From: Tetmemena sp. SeJ-2015
Lineage: Eukaryota > Ciliophora > Spirotrichea > Sporadotrichida > Oxytrichidae
NCBI GenBank assembly: GCA_027382625.1
Contig: JAJKFJ010022592.1
Location: 1 to 64,000, forward strand
Direction: 5' to 3'
Length of the DNA stretch: 64,000 nt
Part shown: one piece after another, positions 61,945 through 64,000 of the stretch
Layout of the letters: each line of letters begins with the position of its first letter
Position numbering within the stretch: the first letter of the stretch is position 1
The notes under the pieces: generated by a model
Told to the model about the DNA's origin: nothing
What the model saw: only the letters and a program-made list of their open reading frames with translations
Database searches by the model: none
Made by a program: the position numbers and the translations under genes

Positions 61945-62950
61945 TCACTCAAAATTAATTAATTTAGAGCCTTTAAGATTTGTGCTGAAGATCTGATTGT
62001 TGAAAAAGTTACAGAGAAAAATCCCATTGTTTAGAGTTCTTAGCTCATTAAGATCCACTCTTGAAAAACTGAAATTATCTAAATAGCTTTAGACTTTTTC
62101 AAAAGACATTGAGTTTTCAAAGAAATATATCTCATTGAAAGATTCTTCACATTGAGAATGACTCATTGAATGATCAATATTCCACTGCTGCCATTTCAGG
62201 AGCCTATATATTTGAATGTAAAGCAGCAAATTTAGGCAATTATAATTAAGTGAAGTTAAGGATTTACCATTGTTGTAGAGACTTGTCATTCAATATGTTT
62301 TCTCGAATGTGATTTGCTGCTTCCTCTTTCACCTCTTTGATACTTTTCTTGTTGGATAGCTTCTTTGTAAGGTTTAAGATTGTCAAGTTTGTCAACTGAG
62401 AATCAGCAAAAGGGCTCACCTCACCAAATTGGTAAAGTCCAAGGCCATCATAATCTTCAAAGGATATGAAAGAACTTAAGTCAATCGTATATAAATAAGC
62501 ACTAGCTTAAGAAACTAAATATATTATAGATCCTTTGAAGATTTCAAACTCTCCCAGTACCTTTTCCTTAGAGGGTTGGTAAAGGGGTTCTTTAGCAAAT
62601 CAGATTTGCTCTTCTAGTAGAGAATCCTCTATTTCGCTACTGCCATAGAAATTATCTCCCAAATTTTCTTAAGCTTCCTTAAAGTCTGGATGAATTTAGA
62701 ATTAAAATCCATGAATTCCATGAAATAGGTTGGAGTAGATTAGCTTTTGGATAGGAAAATTCTCTGACTAGAAGGATGTAGATTCTTCGCAGAATTCTTC
62801 TTTTAATCTTGAAATATTTCTTTCTATGCTGATTATGTCCGGCTGTAAAATCTCATCGAGCCCTGAAGAAATGGCGAGATTAAATTCTTTGAAGTAGATT
62901 TTCTCTTCTTTCTTGCTGCTATTTATGTGTTCAGGTCTTACTTTTTGCAT
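61945..62950 (-). CDS. Hypothetical protein with one intron and an in-frame TGA
   Basis: ATG at 62948-62950 opens MQKVRPEHINSSKKEEKIYF. The frame runs through KEAQENLGDNFYGSSEIEDS to an in-frame TGA at 62600-62602, then continues without shift (FAKEPLYQPSKEKVLGEFEI, VSPFADSQLTNLTILNLTKK). A GT-AG intron of about 61 nt (near 62207-62268) is then needed to join SLQQW to LLKWQQWNIDH. It ends KLINFE and TGA at 61945-61947. The TGA sits in a small palindrome (AGCAAATCAGATTTGCT on the plus strand). No domain recognised. Confidence 0.55.
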
Positions 62951-63004
62951 GAATTTGATTATTATTTATTATTTATAATCTTCATTTATATTTTCCTTTT
63001 CATA

Positions 63005-63982
63005 GTAAATTGAGAGGGATATACAGTCCAAAAAAGCGTCTGTAAAGAACTTCTCTGAGGAGGTAAAAATGCTTGAATCTTCTAGTAACTTCTATAGGTC
63101 CAATGAAATCCATGCCAGTTAACTAATACTCGTGATGGCCACTTTTTATCTGAGGATTAGTCACATCGTAAGTAGGGCAGATTATTACTCAAAAATCATT
63201 TTTGAATTAGAATTTAAAATGGCAGTCATACTTCCTGAGATTCAAGATGTCTTTGAAGGTGCTTGCAATTCCTTGTTTGAAGTCCATTCCTAGGTCTTGT
63301 TGCGTCTACCCTCCTCCATAACCTCCGTAATCTATTTCTTCTTATAATAACTTATCTTTCTTACTGTAAGGAGTATGAGTGGTACTCTAATTGGTTTAGC
63401 TGAGGTCATCTAGAATATTTCCCTAATATTTTTCCTAATACATGTTTTAGGAAGTATAAGTGTTGCCGCCTAAGTTTTGTGCAAACTGTTAGGCATAGTC
63501 ATCTTCATGAGTCTTGGTCGCATTGGCATAGTCGTTTTATGAATAATCAAACTGAGTTCCATTACCGTACCCCATCATTGTACTATCAGAAATTTAAAAA
63601 ACTTGACACCCATAGTAAACCATTTAATGAAAAGAAAATATACAAAGCCGAATATAATAAATGAGAATCAATTTTAAAATCTTATAAAATTAATAATTTA
63701 ATTTTATATAATTAAAGATAGAAATGGTTTAATTCTGGTTGAATTAAAAATAGAACAATAATGAAGGAAATTGAGATCAAGTGAACTTACGAGTCAGCAC
63801 CGTCTTAGCCATAGTTTTAATAGTTCTGGTTCTAATATTGGCCGGCCCCATCCCATCCCTAAAGGTTATAATAAGAGTTAACTATCTTACATTGCTATCT
63901 TAATTATAGTTATAGTTTTCATCTAAAAGAAACAAGATTAGACATAGGGCAAAAAATTTTGTTTACCGTCATGAGTGTTCAT
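63005..63982 (-). CDS. PX-domain protein, sorting-nexin-like, apparently lacking its C-terminal part
   Basis: Start ATG at 63980-63982 (MNTHDDENYNYNQDSN). GT-AG introns fit at 63923-63966 and 63859-63890 (44 and 32 nt), giving a Gly/Asn/Gln-rich N-terminus. A longer gap at 63583-63790 is an intron or IES. The last segment reads TKTHEDDYAQQFAQNLGG ... GIASTFKDILNLRKYDC and then a PX-like block: KSGHHEYQLTGMDFIGPIEV, TRRFKHFYLLREVLYRRF, GLYIP. PX domains bind phosphoinositides on endosomes (family knowledge). Coding breaks off at GLYIP, where a Pro-rich loop and a BAR region would be expected, near 63010. An in-frame TGA at 63189-63191 precedes VIICPTYD. Moderately sure of PX; full protein not seen. 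Confidence 0.6.
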
Positions 63983-64000
63983 TTTTAGGATATATCTTTA

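Overview
The window reads as germline (micronuclear) DNA of a ciliate, most like a spirotrich/hypotrich. Every recognisable gene uses TAA and TAG as glutamine and ends at TGA. The DNA is very AT-rich. Coding sequence is cut into segments (MDSs) by AT-rich inserts (IESs) bounded by short direct repeats, called pointers here. Removing an insert together with one pointer copy restores the reading frame. This was checked by hand at about 20 junctions, including conserved ones inside DNA polymerase delta and alpha-mannosidase.

Left half (about 0.5-36 kb): a tandem array of three diverged copies of one gene (A 564-9611, B 12811-22711, C 26412-35982), each split into 11-12 segments in linear order. 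The predicted product is a surface protein with a cysteine-rich module, a Ser/Thr-rich stalk, a YHYH-type domain and a hydrophobic C-terminal tail that looks like a GPI-anchor signal. IES positions are mostly shared between copies, but A and B each carry a private one. The spaces hold two elements of about 580 bp with perfect 50-52 bp terminal inverted repeats, a dispersed repeat of about 300 bp (R1), and GC-richer islands that may be coding segments of other genes.

Middle (36-47.5 kb): an ambiguous coding island (36.8-38.2 kb), a lysine-rich hypothetical gene with a 274 bp IES, a minus-strand hypothetical gene, and a GH38 (lysosomal-type) alpha-mannosidase with at least four tiny IESs (16-35 bp).

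Right part (47.6-64 kb): compact genes. These are a hypothetical nuclear-like protein, a multi-membrane RING-H2 protein on the minus strand, a conserved Gln-rich protein interrupted by a remarkable GC-rich 566 bp IES, then five minus-strand genes: DNA polymerase delta catalytic subunit, a Gln/Asn-rich protein, a coiled-coil-like protein, an unknown protein, and a PX-domain (sorting-nexin-like) fragment.

Several frameshifts fall in homopolymers, sometimes in compensating pairs, so part of the sequence is probably an uncorrected long-read consensus. No tRNA, rRNA, CRISPR or telomeric repeat was recognised. Because only TGA stops translation, long open frames arise by chance here, so ORFs without conserved motifs are given low confidence. 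All exon/segment edges without a stated pointer are approximate.
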